A DNA stretch of 33,902 nucleotides. Origin: Terriglobales bacterium. Its GTDB lineage: Bacteria; Acidobacteriota; Terriglobia; Terriglobales; Acidobacteriaceae. The notes under the pieces are model-generated. The model saw only the letters and a list, made by a program, of their open reading frames with translations, did no database searches and was not told the DNA's origin. Within the stretch, counting starts at the first letter, position 1. Every line of letters begins with the position of its first letter. The translations under genes were made by a program, and so were the position numbers. Of the stretch, positions 16,151 through 24,546 are shown in pieces. The stretch covers positions 1 through 33,902 of the forward strand of contig JAATGG010000175.1 in NCBI GenBank assembly GCA_015654835.1, read 5' to 3'.

Positions 16151-16615
16151 ATGAGGTATCCGCATTTTTGGCAGTCTGCACGCGCCGTTGTCGGGCTGTT
16201 GTGCCTGGGGATGATCCTGCCTTTGTGGACACGGGTGCAGGCTACGCAGAGTTCCAGATCCGTGCCCGCCGCAGGGGATGCCTCGCTTGATCGTCTTCCG
16301 AGCCGCTCGGACATTGTCCGGGGAGTGGATTCGGAGCGCAAAGCAGAGCCGCTTACCGACACCGGGAACCGGCGTCTCCGGGTGCTGAACGGGATGCGCC
16401 AGAAATTGCTGGTCGCCGACACGCAGAAGCTATTGAGGCTGAGCAGCGAACTGAAAGCGGAAATCGACCACTCGGCGACCGCTTCGCTCACGCCCGAGGA
16501 GTTGCATAAGTTGTCTGAAATAGAGAAGTTGGCGCGCAGCGTGAAGGCCAAGATGAGCGATTCCCTGTTCATTGCGTCGCCAGCTTGGACCGGGATGGGG
16601 ACGTTGTCTCAATAG
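16151..16615 (+). CDS. Small exported helical protein, paralogue 2
   Basis: 154 residues; ATG at 16151 with AGGAGG 8 bases upstream. The N-terminus carries a signal-peptide-like segment ([22 protein letters not shown], cleavage plausible after VQA). The C-terminal half is helical and matches paralogue 1: [20 protein letters not shown] then [18 protein letters not shown], aligned to SAKLLKLAIDLKNEVDKTT and IRKADAIEKLARNVKEKM. The first halves are unrelated. The genes are 52 bases apart on the same strand. Function unknown. Confidence 0.75.
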   Translation: MRYPHFWQSARAVVGLLCLGMILPLWTRVQATQSSRSVPAAGDASLDRLPSRSDIVRGVDSERKAEPLTDTGNRRLRVLNGMRQKLLVADTQKLLRLSSELKAEIDHSATASLTPEELHKLSEIEKLARSVKAKMSDSLFIASPAWTGMGTLSQ

Positions 16616-16673
16616 GCCTGGTTTCATCTTCAGACACTTGCGGTACTTGCGTCTGAGCCCAAGCGGCGGTGCG

Positions 16674-16704
16674 TTGGCAACCGGAGCGCTCAGGTTGGTA
16701 CAAT
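16674..16704 (+). promoter_or_regulatory. Promoter of the E1 dehydrogenase gene
   Basis: TTGGCA (16674-16679) and TACAAT (16699-16704) are separated by 19 bases and lie 48 bases before the ATG at 16752. The -10 matches five of six consensus positions and is identical to the -10 proposed for olsB and coaBC. Confidence 0.4.
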
Positions 16705-16751
16705 CAGGCTTGGTTTTCTTCAAGGGAACCGGTTTTGGAGGAGTGACGGGA

Positions 16752-18956
16752 ATGGAATCGGCAGTTTCCAGCGCCCAGGAGTCCGAGACGTTTGCCGCCT
16801 CAGGCCCCTTGAGCGCCAAGCAAATGATTGACATCTACCGGCTGATGTATCTTTCTCGCCGCGTGGATGATCGGGAAATCCTGCTCAAGCGTCAGCAGAA
16901 GGTCTTCTTCCAAATTTCAGGCGCGGGGCACGAGGCGCTGCAGGTGGGTGCCGCCTTAGCAATGCGACCGGGCTATGACTGGGCCTTTCCGTATTATCGG
17001 GACCGCGCGTTCTGTCTGACGCTGGGTGTTACTCCCACCGAAATGCTATTGCAGTCCGTGGGCGCAGCCACTGATCCCGCCAGCGGAGGCCGGCAGATGC
17101 CGACCCACTGGAGCAGCCGGCCTCTTAACATCGTCAGCACTTCCTCTTCGACCACGACCCAATTGCTTCATGCCGTGGGCTGCGCCGAGGCTGGCCGCTA
17201 TTTCAGCCGTCATCCCGAGGCTGCCGCCAAGGCGGAAGGCGATTACCGCGCGTTCCGCGACGTTAGCTTCCACGGCGACGAGGTGGTCTTTACTTCTCTC
17301 GGCGAAGGTTCTACGTCGCAGGGTGAGTTTTGGGAGGCGCTGAATACCGCCTCCAACCAAAAATTGCCGGTCGTCTTCTGCGTGGAAGACAACGGCTACG
17401 CCATCAGCGTTCCGGTGGAAGTGAATACACCCGGCGGCAACATCTCGCGCCTGGTGGCCAACTTTCCCAACTTCTTTTTTGCCGAGGTGGACGGTACCGA
17501 TCCCGAGGCCAGCCTCAAGGCCTTTCAGGCAGCAGTGGCACACTGCCGCGCCGGCCGCGGTCCCGCCTTTGTGCACGGCCATGTGGTGCGGTCTTACTCG
17601 CACGCCTTCTCCGACGACGATGAGCTTTACCGTACCAGTGCCGAGCGCGAAGCCGATGCTCTTCGCGACCCTCTCTCCAAGTGGCAAATGCGTCTGCTGC
17701 GCGAGGGCGTACTGACTACCGAGCAACTCAATGCGCTGGAGCAGCAATTGGACCACGAGATTGCCGAAGCAGCCGACCACGCCCTCGCGGCGTCGCTGCC
17801 GGCAGTCTCTGGAATCACCCAACACGTCTACTCTGCCGATTTGGATCCCACCAGTTCCGCTTTTGCTTCCGAGCAGATTGAAGCTCCCGGCGTGGCGGGT
17901 GGAGGAGCGGAGGGCAGCGCCAAAGGTGGCGGTCCCCGCACCATGGCAGACCTTATCAATGCTTGCCTTCATGACGAAATGCGCCGCGATCCGCGCATCG
18001 TCGTTTATGGCGAAGACGTAGCCGACGCCAGCCGGGAAAAAGCTCTCGAAGAGGTCAAAGGCAAGGGAGGCGTTTTCAAGCTGACCCATGGCCTGCAAAG
18101 CGAGTTTGGGGCTGAGCGGGTGTTCAATTCGCCTCTCGCCGAGGCCAACATCGTGGGGCGCGCCATCGGCTATGCTACGCGGGGCATGAAGCCTGTTGTC
18201 GAAGTTCAATTCTTCGATTACATTTGGCCAGCTATGCATCAGATTCGCAACGAGTTATCTCTTATGCGCTGGCGCTCGAACGGAACTTGGGCCGCACCCG
18301 TTGTCATTCGCGTTCCCATCGGCGGCTACCTGAGTGGAGGCTCCATTTATCACTCGCAGTCCGGAGAAAGCATCTTTACGCATATCCCGGGTTTGCGCGT
18401 GGTGTTTCCGTCCAACGCTCTCGATGCCAATGGCTTGCTGCGTACCGCCATCCGTTGCGACGATCCAGTGCTGTTCCTGGAGCACAAGCGGCTCTATCGC
18501 GAAACCTATGGCCGCGCGCCCTATCCGGGACCCGACTTTGCTATTCCATTCGGCAAGGCCAAGATCGTTCGCCCCGGAACCGATATCACCCTGGTGACCT
18601 ATGGCGCCCTGGTGCCACGGGCTCTGCAGGCTGCCGAGATGGCTTATCGCAAACATGGCATCAACGTGGAATTGCTGGACTTGCGCACGATCAGCCCCTA
18701 TGACTGGGAGGCCATTGCCACCTCGGTGCGCAAGACCAGCCGGGTCATTGTGGCCCACGAAGACATGCTTAGTTGGGGATATGGCGCGGAGATTGCCGCC
18801 CGCATCGCCGACGAGTTGTTCGAGGATCTGGATGCGCCGGTCAAGCGTGTCGGGGCCATGGACACCTTCGTTGCCTATCAGCCGGTGCTCGAAGACGTGA
18901 TCCTGCCCCAGCCCGGCACCATTCTGAAGGCCATCGTGGACCTGAAGGCGTTTTAG
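16752..18956 (+). CDS. 2-oxoacid dehydrogenase E1, fused alpha and beta subunits (thiamine-diphosphate enzyme)
   Basis: 734 residues; ATG at 16752 preceded by GGAGGAG. Residues about 20-375 are E1 alpha: the diphosphate-binding motif runs from GEG (184-186; GDG in most relatives) to N214 in [13 protein letters not shown]. After a Gly-rich linker (about 378-395, [14 protein letters not shown]) comes E1 beta: [80 protein letters not shown]. The enzyme decarboxylates a 2-oxoacid and passes the acyl group to the lipoyl E2. The organisation resembles branched-chain or pyruvate E1, but no E2 or E3 gene is near, so the substrate is open. Fusion as a single chain removes the need for alpha-beta stoichiometry control. 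Confidence 0.92.
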   Translation: MESAVSSAQESETFAASGPLSAKQMIDIYRLMYLSRRVDDREILLKRQQKVFFQISGAGHEALQVGAALAMRPGYDWAFPYYRDRAFCLTLGVTPTEMLLQSVGAATDPASGGRQMPTHWSSRPLNIVSTSSSTTTQLLHAVGCAEAGRYFSRHPEAAAKAEGDYRAFRDVSFHGDEVVFTSLGEGSTSQGEFWEALNTASNQKLPVVFCVEDNGYAISVPVEVNTPGGNISRLVANFPNFFFAEVDGTDPEASLKAFQAAVAHCRAGRGPAFVHGHVVRSYSHAFSDDDELYRTSAEREADALRDPLSKWQMRLLREGVLTTEQLNALEQQLDHEIAEAADHALAASLPAVSGITQHVYSADLDPTSSAFASEQIEAPGVAGGGAEGSAKGGGPRTMADLINACLHDEMRRDPRIVVYGEDVADASREKALEEVKGKGGVFKLTHGLQSEFGAERVFNSPLAEANIVGRAIGYATRGMKPVVEVQFFDYIWPAMHQIRNELSLMRWRSNGTWAAPVVIRVPIGGYLSGGSIYHSQSGESIFTHIPGLRVVFPSNALDANGLLRTAIRCDDPVLFLEHKRLYRETYGRAPYPGPDFAIPFGKAKIVRPGTDITLVTYGALVPRALQAAEMAYRKHGINVELLDLRTISPYDWEAIATSVRKTSRVIVAHEDMLSWGYGAEIAARIADELFEDLDAPVKRVGAMDTFVAYQPVLEDVILPQPGTILKAIVDLKAF

Positions 18957-18993
18957 CCGGCCGGTTTTTCTGCGGATGAACCCTACAAATCCC

Positions 18994-19036
18994 GCTTCCC
19001 ATTCTTGCGTCTTTTTCCGGCGAAGGGGTGGGAAGC
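18994..19036. repeat. Dispersed intergenic hairpin, copy A
   Basis: GCTTCCCA (18994-19001) pairs perfectly with TGGGAAGC (19029-19036); the stem continues inwards through several G-U pairs to a loop of T-rich sequence and CCGG. Positions 18998-19036 align without gaps to 23117-23155, with 30 of 39 bases identical, including TTTTTCCGGCG in the loop. It follows the E1 gene stop by 38 bases. The remainder of the 331-base gap (to 19287) shows only a TACAAT box at 19223-19228, a possible msbA promoter element without a clear -35. Confidence 0.6.
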
Positions 19037-19287
19037 AAGGGCACGAACCGGTGCAGGAACCCCAAGCCAAAAGGGCATAAACCTCAGTTTCAGCAAGAAA
19101 ATGCGTCCGGTCACCGCTCAAGTGCGTCCAAGTTCGAGAAAGAAGAATTGAACACTTCTGCTCCCACAGTATCAGCGACCGTGCCGAATGCCGTTCTGTC
19201 GTCTCCCGTCCGATGTGACGGATACAATACGTGGATGGCGATATCCCCCAAAGTTCAGCAGCCTGCCGGCGATGCGGATCGAGCGGC

Positions 19288-21165
19288 ATGAAGAATTTGC
19301 TGCGCCTCCTGCGCTATGTCCTGCCGTATTGGCTTCAGGTGCTACCGGGAGTGCTGCTGCTGGCGTTCGTGGGCCTGTTGGACAACTTCCGCACACTGCT
19401 GTTTCAGCCTATTTTCGACAAGGTGCTGCAGCCCGGCGCGCCTGATGGTCCGATCATGCTCGGCGTCGCCAACTCCCCCTGGCGGCTCGACCTGCGCCTG
19501 CTGGTGCCTCATTTTTTGCACAACGAGTGGGGGGTGGTGGCCTTTTCGCTGGTGGCCTCGACGATCGTCAAGGGCCTGTGCGACTATCTCGGCACCTACC
19601 TGGTGAACTATGCCGGCTTCGGCATGATCACCGACCTGCGTAATCATCTCTACGAAGCCACCCTGCGCCGGTCCTCAAGTTTCTTTCATAAGCACGCCAC
19701 GGGCACGATTCTCTCTACGCTCATCAACGATGTGGACCGCGTGCAAACCGCGGTCAGTTCGGTCATCGGCGAGTTCCTGCAGCAGTTTTTCACGTTCATC
19801 GTAGGCATCGTCATTGTGATTCGCCTGGGCGGCCATCTTAGCTGGGCGCTGCTGCTGTTCATTCCTGTCGTCGTCACCTCTTCGCGCAAGATCGGCAGGG
19901 AAGTGCGCACCCGCACCCGCAGCGGCCAGGATAAGCTGGCCGAGATTCAGAACATCCTGCATGAAACCGTCACCGGCAATCGCATCGTCAAGGCATTCAA
20001 CACCGAAATATGGGAGATTCTGCGCTTTAAGCGAGCGGCCACGCGCCTGTTCCGCGCCAACCTGCGCAGCGTTCGCATTCAATCCATCAGCTCGCCGCTC
20101 ATGGACACGATCGGTGCCATTGCCATTGCATTGCTGCTGCTGATCGGCCGCAATGAGATTCAGCATGGCCGCATGACCATCGGTGCGTTTGGCGCCTTCA
20201 TCATCGTGCTTTTCAAACTCTACGATCCGGTTCGCAAGTTCGCTTACTTCTACAACAGTTTTCAGCAAGCCATGGGTGCTTCGTCATCGATCTTCGGTTT
20301 CTTCGACACTAAAGACGATGTGAAAGAGGCATCGCGGGCCGTCGCTTTGCAGCGCTTCAGCCGATCCATTCAGTTTGAGAATGTGGGCTTCTCCTATAGC
20401 ACCGAAGAGGGCGAGCACCAGATTCTGCACAATGTCGATCTCGAAGTCCACGCCGGCGAGGTGCTGGCCCTGGTAGGCCCCAGTGGAGCGGGAAAGTCGA
20501 CGCTGGTCAACCTGATTCCACGTTTCTTCGACGTGACCTCGGGCCGCATTCTTATCGATGGCCGTGATCTGCGCGAACTTACGCTGGGCTCGTTACGCCG
20601 CCAGGTTGCGCAGGTTACGCAAGAGACCATCCTCTTTAATGATACGGTGCGCAACAACATTGCCTACGGCCAGCCCGACGTGAAATTCGAACTGGTAGAA
20701 GAGGCTGCGCGCAATGCCCTGGCCCACGACTTCATCCTGCGTATGCCGCAAGGCTACGACACCGTCATTGGCGAAAAAGGCTTTCGTCTCTCCGGTGGCG
20801 AGCGCCAGCGCATGGCCATTGCCCGCGCCATCCTGAAGAATGCGCCGATTCTGATTCTCGATGAGGCGACGTCGGCTCTCGATGCCGAGAGCGAGTCGCT
20901 TGTGCAGGCCGCACTTGCCAACCTGATGCAAGGGCGCACCGTGCTGGTCATCGCGCACCGGCTGGGCACAATCCGCCGCGCCAACCGCATTGCCGTGCTG
21001 GAAGACGGCCGCATCACCGCCCTTGCTCCGCACGAGGAGTTGCTGAATATTTCGCCGACCTATCAGCGGCTTTATCAATTGCAATTTATGGACGTGCCCG
21101 ACTCGCAAGCAGCGGATGCACCCGATTTTGAGCCGGCCTTTACGACCGAGGCAGAGGAATTGTAA
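19288..21165 (+). CDS. msbA: ABC exporter, MsbA-like (fused membrane and ATPase domains)
   Basis: 625 residues from the ATG at 19288. The membrane domain (about 1-330) has six helices; the ATPase domain carries Walker A GPSGAGKST (397-405), a Q-loop at QVTQETILF, signature LSGGERQR (501-508), Walker B ILILDEATSALD with D525/E526, and switch H557 in VIAHRLG. The half-transporter layout and length fit MsbA, which flips lipid A-core across the inner membrane; other lipid or drug exporters of the same fold are possible. The company of lipid A genes later in the window supports a lipid role. It starts a tight plus-strand block, with yicC beginning 2 bases after its stop. Confidence 0.85.
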   Translation: MKNLLRLLRYVLPYWLQVLPGVLLLAFVGLLDNFRTLLFQPIFDKVLQPGAPDGPIMLGVANSPWRLDLRLLVPHFLHNEWGVVAFSLVASTIVKGLCDYLGTYLVNYAGFGMITDLRNHLYEATLRRSSSFFHKHATGTILSTLINDVDRVQTAVSSVIGEFLQQFFTFIVGIVIVIRLGGHLSWALLLFIPVVVTSSRKIGREVRTRTRSGQDKLAEIQNILHETVTGNRIVKAFNTEIWEILRFKRAATRLFRANLRSVRIQSISSPLMDTIGAIAIALLLLIGRNEIQHGRMTIGAFGAFIIVLFKLYDPVRKFAYFYNSFQQAMGASSSIFGFFDTKDDVKEASRAVALQRFSRSIQFENVGFSYSTEEGEHQILHNVDLEVHAGEVLALVGPSGAGKSTLVNLIPRFFDVTSGRILIDGRDLRELTLGSLRRQVAQVTQETILFNDTVRNNIAYGQPDVKFELVEEAARNALAHDFILRMPQGYDTVIGEKGFRLSGGERQRMAIARAILKNAPILILDEATSALDAESESLVQAALANLMQGRTVLVIAHRLGTIRRANRIAVLEDGRITALAPHEELLNISPTYQRLYQLQFMDVPDSQAADAPDFEPAFTTEAEEL

Positions 21166-21167
21166 GT

Positions 21168-22067
21168 ATGCCGATTTATTCGATGACTGGATTTGCGCGG
21201 GTTCAGGTGCGTGTCCATGACCAACTCAGCTACACGCTGAGCTTGAAGAGCGTCAACCATCGCTTTCTTGACGTCCAGTTGCGCCTGCCCTCGGGCCTGG
21301 ACGCATTGGAGATGGAGTTGCGCAAAGCCCTCAAAGACCACCTCGTGCGCGGCCATGTGGAACTGACGCTTTCGGTCGATCGCACGACTCAGCAGGCCGC
21401 CGGCTACAACCGCGAACTGGTTGCCGGCTATCTCGGAGCATTCAACGCAGCGCGCAGCGAGTATGGGCTCCACAGCGAGCCGGATCTGAATGCGATTTTG
21501 CGTTTGCCGGGCGCTTTGCAGAGTGAGAATCGCGGCAACGGCGACGAAGATCTGGCCGCACTGGCCGTGAGCGTACAGCAGCAGATCGTTCCCTTGCTGG
21601 AACAGTTGAGGACCATGCGCGCCCGTGAAGGCGAATCGCTCGATGCAATTTTGCGCGGCACGCTCGACCGTCTCGCAGAGGCTGTTGAAGGGGTAGCTGT
21701 ATTGCGTCCCGAGATCGAGAAACAGTATCAGGAGCGGCTCACGCAGCGACTGGCTGCGGCTACCGGCCCCGAGTTCAACCGTCAGCGCCTGCTTGAGGAA
21801 GTCGCCGTATTGGTGGATCGCAGCGACATTTCGGAAGAACTCAGCCGCATGACCACTCATATCGGTCATTTTCGCGAGTTGCTGGCGGCCGGCGGAGAGG
21901 CTGGCAAAAAGTTGGATTTTCTATTGCAGGAGATGAATCGCGAAGCCAATACGCTGCTCTCGAAGACTGGGGGCCTGGGTGGCAAAGGCACTCGCATCAC
22001 CGAACTGGGTCTGGCCATGAAGGCGGAGATCGAAAAAACACGCGAACAGATACAAAACGTGGAATAG
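21168..22067 (+). CDS. yicC: YicC-family endoribonuclease-like protein
   Basis: 299 residues, normal for the family. It opens MPIYSMTGFARVQ and ends GLAMKAEIEKTREQIQNVE, the two hallmark ends of YicC. The middle contains LSLKSVNHRFLDVQLRLP and the C-terminal DUF1732 region with DFLLQEMNREANTLLSKTG. In E. coli YicC takes part in RNA (including sRNA RyhB) turnover. It starts 2 bases after the exporter stop, and the next gene is gmk, an arrangement (yicC-gmk-rpoZ-coaBC) found in many bacteria. Confidence 0.93.
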   Translation: MPIYSMTGFARVQVRVHDQLSYTLSLKSVNHRFLDVQLRLPSGLDALEMELRKALKDHLVRGHVELTLSVDRTTQQAAGYNRELVAGYLGAFNAARSEYGLHSEPDLNAILRLPGALQSENRGNGDEDLAALAVSVQQQIVPLLEQLRTMRAREGESLDAILRGTLDRLAEAVEGVAVLRPEIEKQYQERLTQRLAAATGPEFNRQRLLEEVAVLVDRSDISEELSRMTTHIGHFRELLAAGGEAGKKLDFLLQEMNREANTLLSKTGGLGGKGTRITELGLAMKAEIEKTREQIQNVE

Positions 22068-22104
22068 TAGAAAAAACAAAATCGCCAAGAGGACGATACG
22101 AAAA

Positions 22105-22845
22105 GTGGCAGGAATTCTTTTTATCATTTCCGCGCCCTCGGGATCCGGCAAAAGCACGCTGGTGAGCGAGTTGCGCAAACAGGTCAGCGGCGTTGATTTC
22201 TCGATTTCGTGGACGACCCGTGCGCCCCGAGGCTCCGAGGAGCACGGTCGCGAATACTATTTCACCAACCGCGAGGAGTTTGAGCGCATGCGCGATGCCG
22301 GCATGTTTCTTGAGCACGCCGAGGTGTTCGGCAACTACTATGGCACCGCCCGGCACTCGCTCGAAGAAGCGCGCAAGATCGGCCATGACCTGCTGCTCGA
22401 CATCGATGTGCAAGGTGCCGCCAAAGTTCGCGCCGCCATGCCCGAGGCCGTCAGCATCTTCGTCATGCCGCCTAACCCCAAGGTTTTGCGTACCCGGTTG
22501 CGCAATCGCAGCCGCGCCGAGGGGCAGGTCAATGAGTCGGAACTTTACCGCCGCCTGAGCGAAGCCAGCAAGGAGATTGAGAATTATCGCGACTACGGCT
22601 ATATTTTGGTCAACGACATCCTCGACCGGGCGGTAGCGCAATTGGAGGCGATTGTCCTTGCCGAACGCTACTATCGCAATAGCGAACCGATCGCTTATCG
22701 TTCTCGAAGGGTGTTGGAGGTCGCCGCGGCCTGCCGCCAGCCCAATTCGCAGGAACGGCTGAAGCCTGTCCTGGAGGCGTTTGGCATTCTCAATCCCTCC
22801 GGCCAGCAGCAACTGAACTTTGAGGAGGATTCCGATGACGATTGA
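22105..22845 (+). CDS. gmk: Guanylate kinase
   Basis: 246 residues from a GTG at 22105, with AGAGGA 11 bases upstream. P-loop SAPSGSGKST (about residues 9-18), then SISWTTRAPRGSEEHGREYYF (GMP-binding), FLEHAEVFGNYYGT, DLLLDIDVQGAAKVR and the lid region with LRNRSRAEGQ. It phosphorylates GMP to GDP. Its C-terminus is about 40 residues longer than E. coli Gmk, ending in an acidic DSDDD. The last 11 bases overlap the start of rpoZ. Confidence 0.95.
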   Translation: MAGILFIISAPSGSGKSTLVSELRKQVSGVDFSISWTTRAPRGSEEHGREYYFTNREEFERMRDAGMFLEHAEVFGNYYGTARHSLEEARKIGHDLLLDIDVQGAAKVRAAMPEAVSIFVMPPNPKVLRTRLRNRSRAEGQVNESELYRRLSEASKEIENYRDYGYILVNDILDRAVAQLEAIVLAERYYRNSEPIAYRSRRVLEVAAACRQPNSQERLKPVLEAFGILNPSGQQQLNFEEDSDDD

Positions 22846-23065
22846 GACCACGTTCGATTCGAACTACCGCAAGGTTTTGGTGGCCGCACGACGCGCCCGC
22901 CAGTTGCAGGGCGGCTCCCACGCCCTGATCCACAGCCAGTCCAACAAGGCCTGCCGCATCGCCCAGGAAGAAGTGGCGGCCGGCAAAATCGCCTACGTCA
23001 AGACTGACCTGCCGGTACACAAGCCCCTGGTCGAAGGTCCCGCGATTCCGATCCTCGCCAGCTAG
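22835..23065 (+). CDS. rpoZ: RNA polymerase omega subunit
   Basis: 76 residues from the ATG at 22835, with GAGGAGG upstream. It overlaps the gmk stop by 11 bases, indicating coupling. The sequence SNYRKVLVAARRARQLQGGS followed by CRIAQEEVAAGKIAY (residues about 43-57) matches the omega fold (Rpb6 family), which helps assemble RNA polymerase around beta-prime. Short and divergent, but position after gmk and size agree. Confidence 0.85.
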   Translation: MTIETTFDSNYRKVLVAARRARQLQGGSHALIHSQSNKACRIAQEEVAAGKIAYVKTDLPVHKPLVEGPAIPILAS

Positions 23066-23116
23066 CCGGCAGGTCGGAACTGCTGGTGCCGAGCTATTCC
23101 TAAAATCTTTTTCATC

Positions 23117-23155
23117 TCCATCCTTTCGCTTTTTTCCGGCGGAAGGATGGAAAGC
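23117..23155. repeat. Dispersed intergenic hairpin, copy B
   Basis: CCATCCTTTCGC (23118-23129) pairs with GCGGAAGGATGG (23139-23150) as a 12-pair stem with one G-U, around a loop of six T and CCG. It is 52 bases after rpoZ and ahead of coaBC. There is no T run after the stem on either strand, so it is not a standard terminator. It aligns to copy A at 18998-19036 over all 39 bases with 30 identities. Confidence 0.65.
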
Positions 23156-23229
23156 CGCGGTTGTCTCATCCTCCCTCGCCTCTCGGACGGCCTTGAATTC
23201 TGCCCCGTGTTCCACAACCGAAAACGGAC

Positions 23230-23235
23230 TACAAT
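23230..23235 (+). promoter_or_regulatory. -10 box six bases before the coaBC start (leaderless candidate)
   Basis: TACAAT lies 6 bases before the ATG at 23242; no Shine-Dalgarno is present in the 30 bases upstream. A weak -35 (TGTTCC at 23208-23213, 16-base spacing) may exist. This suggests coaBC has its own promoter despite lying in a same-strand block. Confidence 0.35.
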
Positions 23236-23241
23236 CGAGCC

Positions 23242-24540
23242 ATGAAGGTAACCGTGGGAGTCTCCGGCGGAATCGCCGCGTACAAGGCGGCCGAACTGGT
23301 GCGCGCCCTGCAACGCCAAGCGCTTGAAGTCCACGTCGTGATGACCGAGGCGGCCTGCCGGTTCGTGCAGCCGCTCACCTTTGCATCGCTCACCGGCCAC
23401 AAGGTCATCACCGGTCTTTGGGACGAGTCGGGCAGCAGCGAAGGCGCGTACGACTCCTCCATCGAACATATTTCCGAGGCCCAGTGGGCCGAGGCGCTCG
23501 TGATCGCGCCGGCCACTGCCAACATCCTGGCCAAGTTCGCTCACGGCATTGCCGACGACTTTTTGACCACCATGTATCTGGCCACCACGGCGCCCGTCCT
23601 GGTCGCTCCCGCGATGAACGTGAACATGTGGGAACACCCGGCGACTCAGGCCAATCTTGAGATTCTGCGCGAACGCGGCGTGCGTGTGGTCGAGCCGGGC
23701 AACGGCGCTTTGGCCTGCGGCATGGTCGGCGTGGGCCGCATGGCTGAGCCCGAGACCATTGCCGAGGCGGTATTGGCTTCCATCGGAAGCCGCCATGATC
23801 TGGCCGGCGAAACCGTGTTGGTGACCGCCGGCGGCACGCGCGAGGCGCTCGACCCCGTCCGCTTTCTCGGCAACCGCTCCAGCGGCAAAATGGGCTATGC
23901 CCTCGCTGAGGCCGCGCAGAGCCGCGGCGCTAAAGTGATCCTCGTCAGCGGACCCTCTGCATTGCATCCTCCAACTCATTGCGAGGTGATAAGAGTGGTC
24001 ACCGCCGACCAGATGCGCGAGGCCGTGCTGACCCGCATGACTGAGGCGACATTGGTCATCAAAGCTGCAGCCGTGGCCGATTACCGCCCCGTTGTCGTCT
24101 CCGAGCAAAAGCTCAAGCGTACCGGTCCGCTCATGTTGGAACTCGCCCCGACCGAAGACATTCTGGCCGAAGTCGTGCGCCGCAGGCGTCCCGGCCAGTT
24201 GATTGTCGGTTTCGCTGCCGAGACTGAAAATCGCATGGAGAACGGCCGTGCCAAGCTGTTGCGCAAGGGCGCCGACGCTATCGTGGTCAACGATGTGTCG
24301 GGGGACCGCACCGGTCTTGACACCGACCTCAATGCTGCCACTTTTCTGACGACCACTACCTCCATCGATCTGCCCGAAATGCCCAAGCGCAAACTCGCCG
24401 ACCGCATTCTGGACGAGATCCTCACCCTGCGCCGCCCTCGTACGATGGTCGTGGAACTCGACGAGCACTCTTCGCAACGCCAGGTGCTGAGCCAGTCTGC
24501 GCCGCCTGCCGAAGCGCGTCGCCAATTGATCGTGGAGTAG
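23242..24540 (+). CDS. coaBC: Bifunctional phosphopantothenoylcysteine decarboxylase / phosphopantothenate-cysteine ligase
   Basis: 432 residues. CoaC (1-190) has GVSGGIAAYKAAELVRAL, catalytic H76 in IEHISEAQ, the FMN-site PAMN (123-126) in APAMNVNMWEHP and the clamp C159 in ALACGMVGVGRM. CoaB (from about 193) has GGTREALDPVRFLGNRSSGKMG, KAAAVADYRP, KLKR and VGFAAETE. Together they convert 4'-phosphopantothenate and cysteine to 4'-phosphopantetheine in coenzyme A synthesis. It follows rpoZ after 176 bases that contain a hairpin repeat and a possible own promoter; the uracil-DNA glycosylase gene starts 6 bases after its stop. Confidence 0.96.
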   Translation: MKVTVGVSGGIAAYKAAELVRALQRQALEVHVVMTEAACRFVQPLTFASLTGHKVITGLWDESGSSEGAYDSSIEHISEAQWAEALVIAPATANILAKFAHGIADDFLTTMYLATTAPVLVAPAMNVNMWEHPATQANLEILRERGVRVVEPGNGALACGMVGVGRMAEPETIAEAVLASIGSRHDLAGETVLVTAGGTREALDPVRFLGNRSSGKMGYALAEAAQSRGAKVILVSGPSALHPPTHCEVIRVVTADQMREAVLTRMTEATLVIKAAAVADYRPVVVSEQKLKRTGPLMLELAPTEDILAEVVRRRRPGQLIVGFAAETENRMENGRAKLLRKGADAIVVNDVSGDRTGLDTDLNAATFLTTTTSIDLPEMPKRKLADRILDEILTLRRPRTMVVELDEHSSQRQVLSQSAPPAEARRQLIVE

Positions 24541-24546
24541 GGCAAC

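Noticed and set aside
17046..18239. A 397-codon open frame on the minus strand
   Set aside because: Antisense to the E1 gene; low-complexity Gly/His-rich translation with no recognisable domain.
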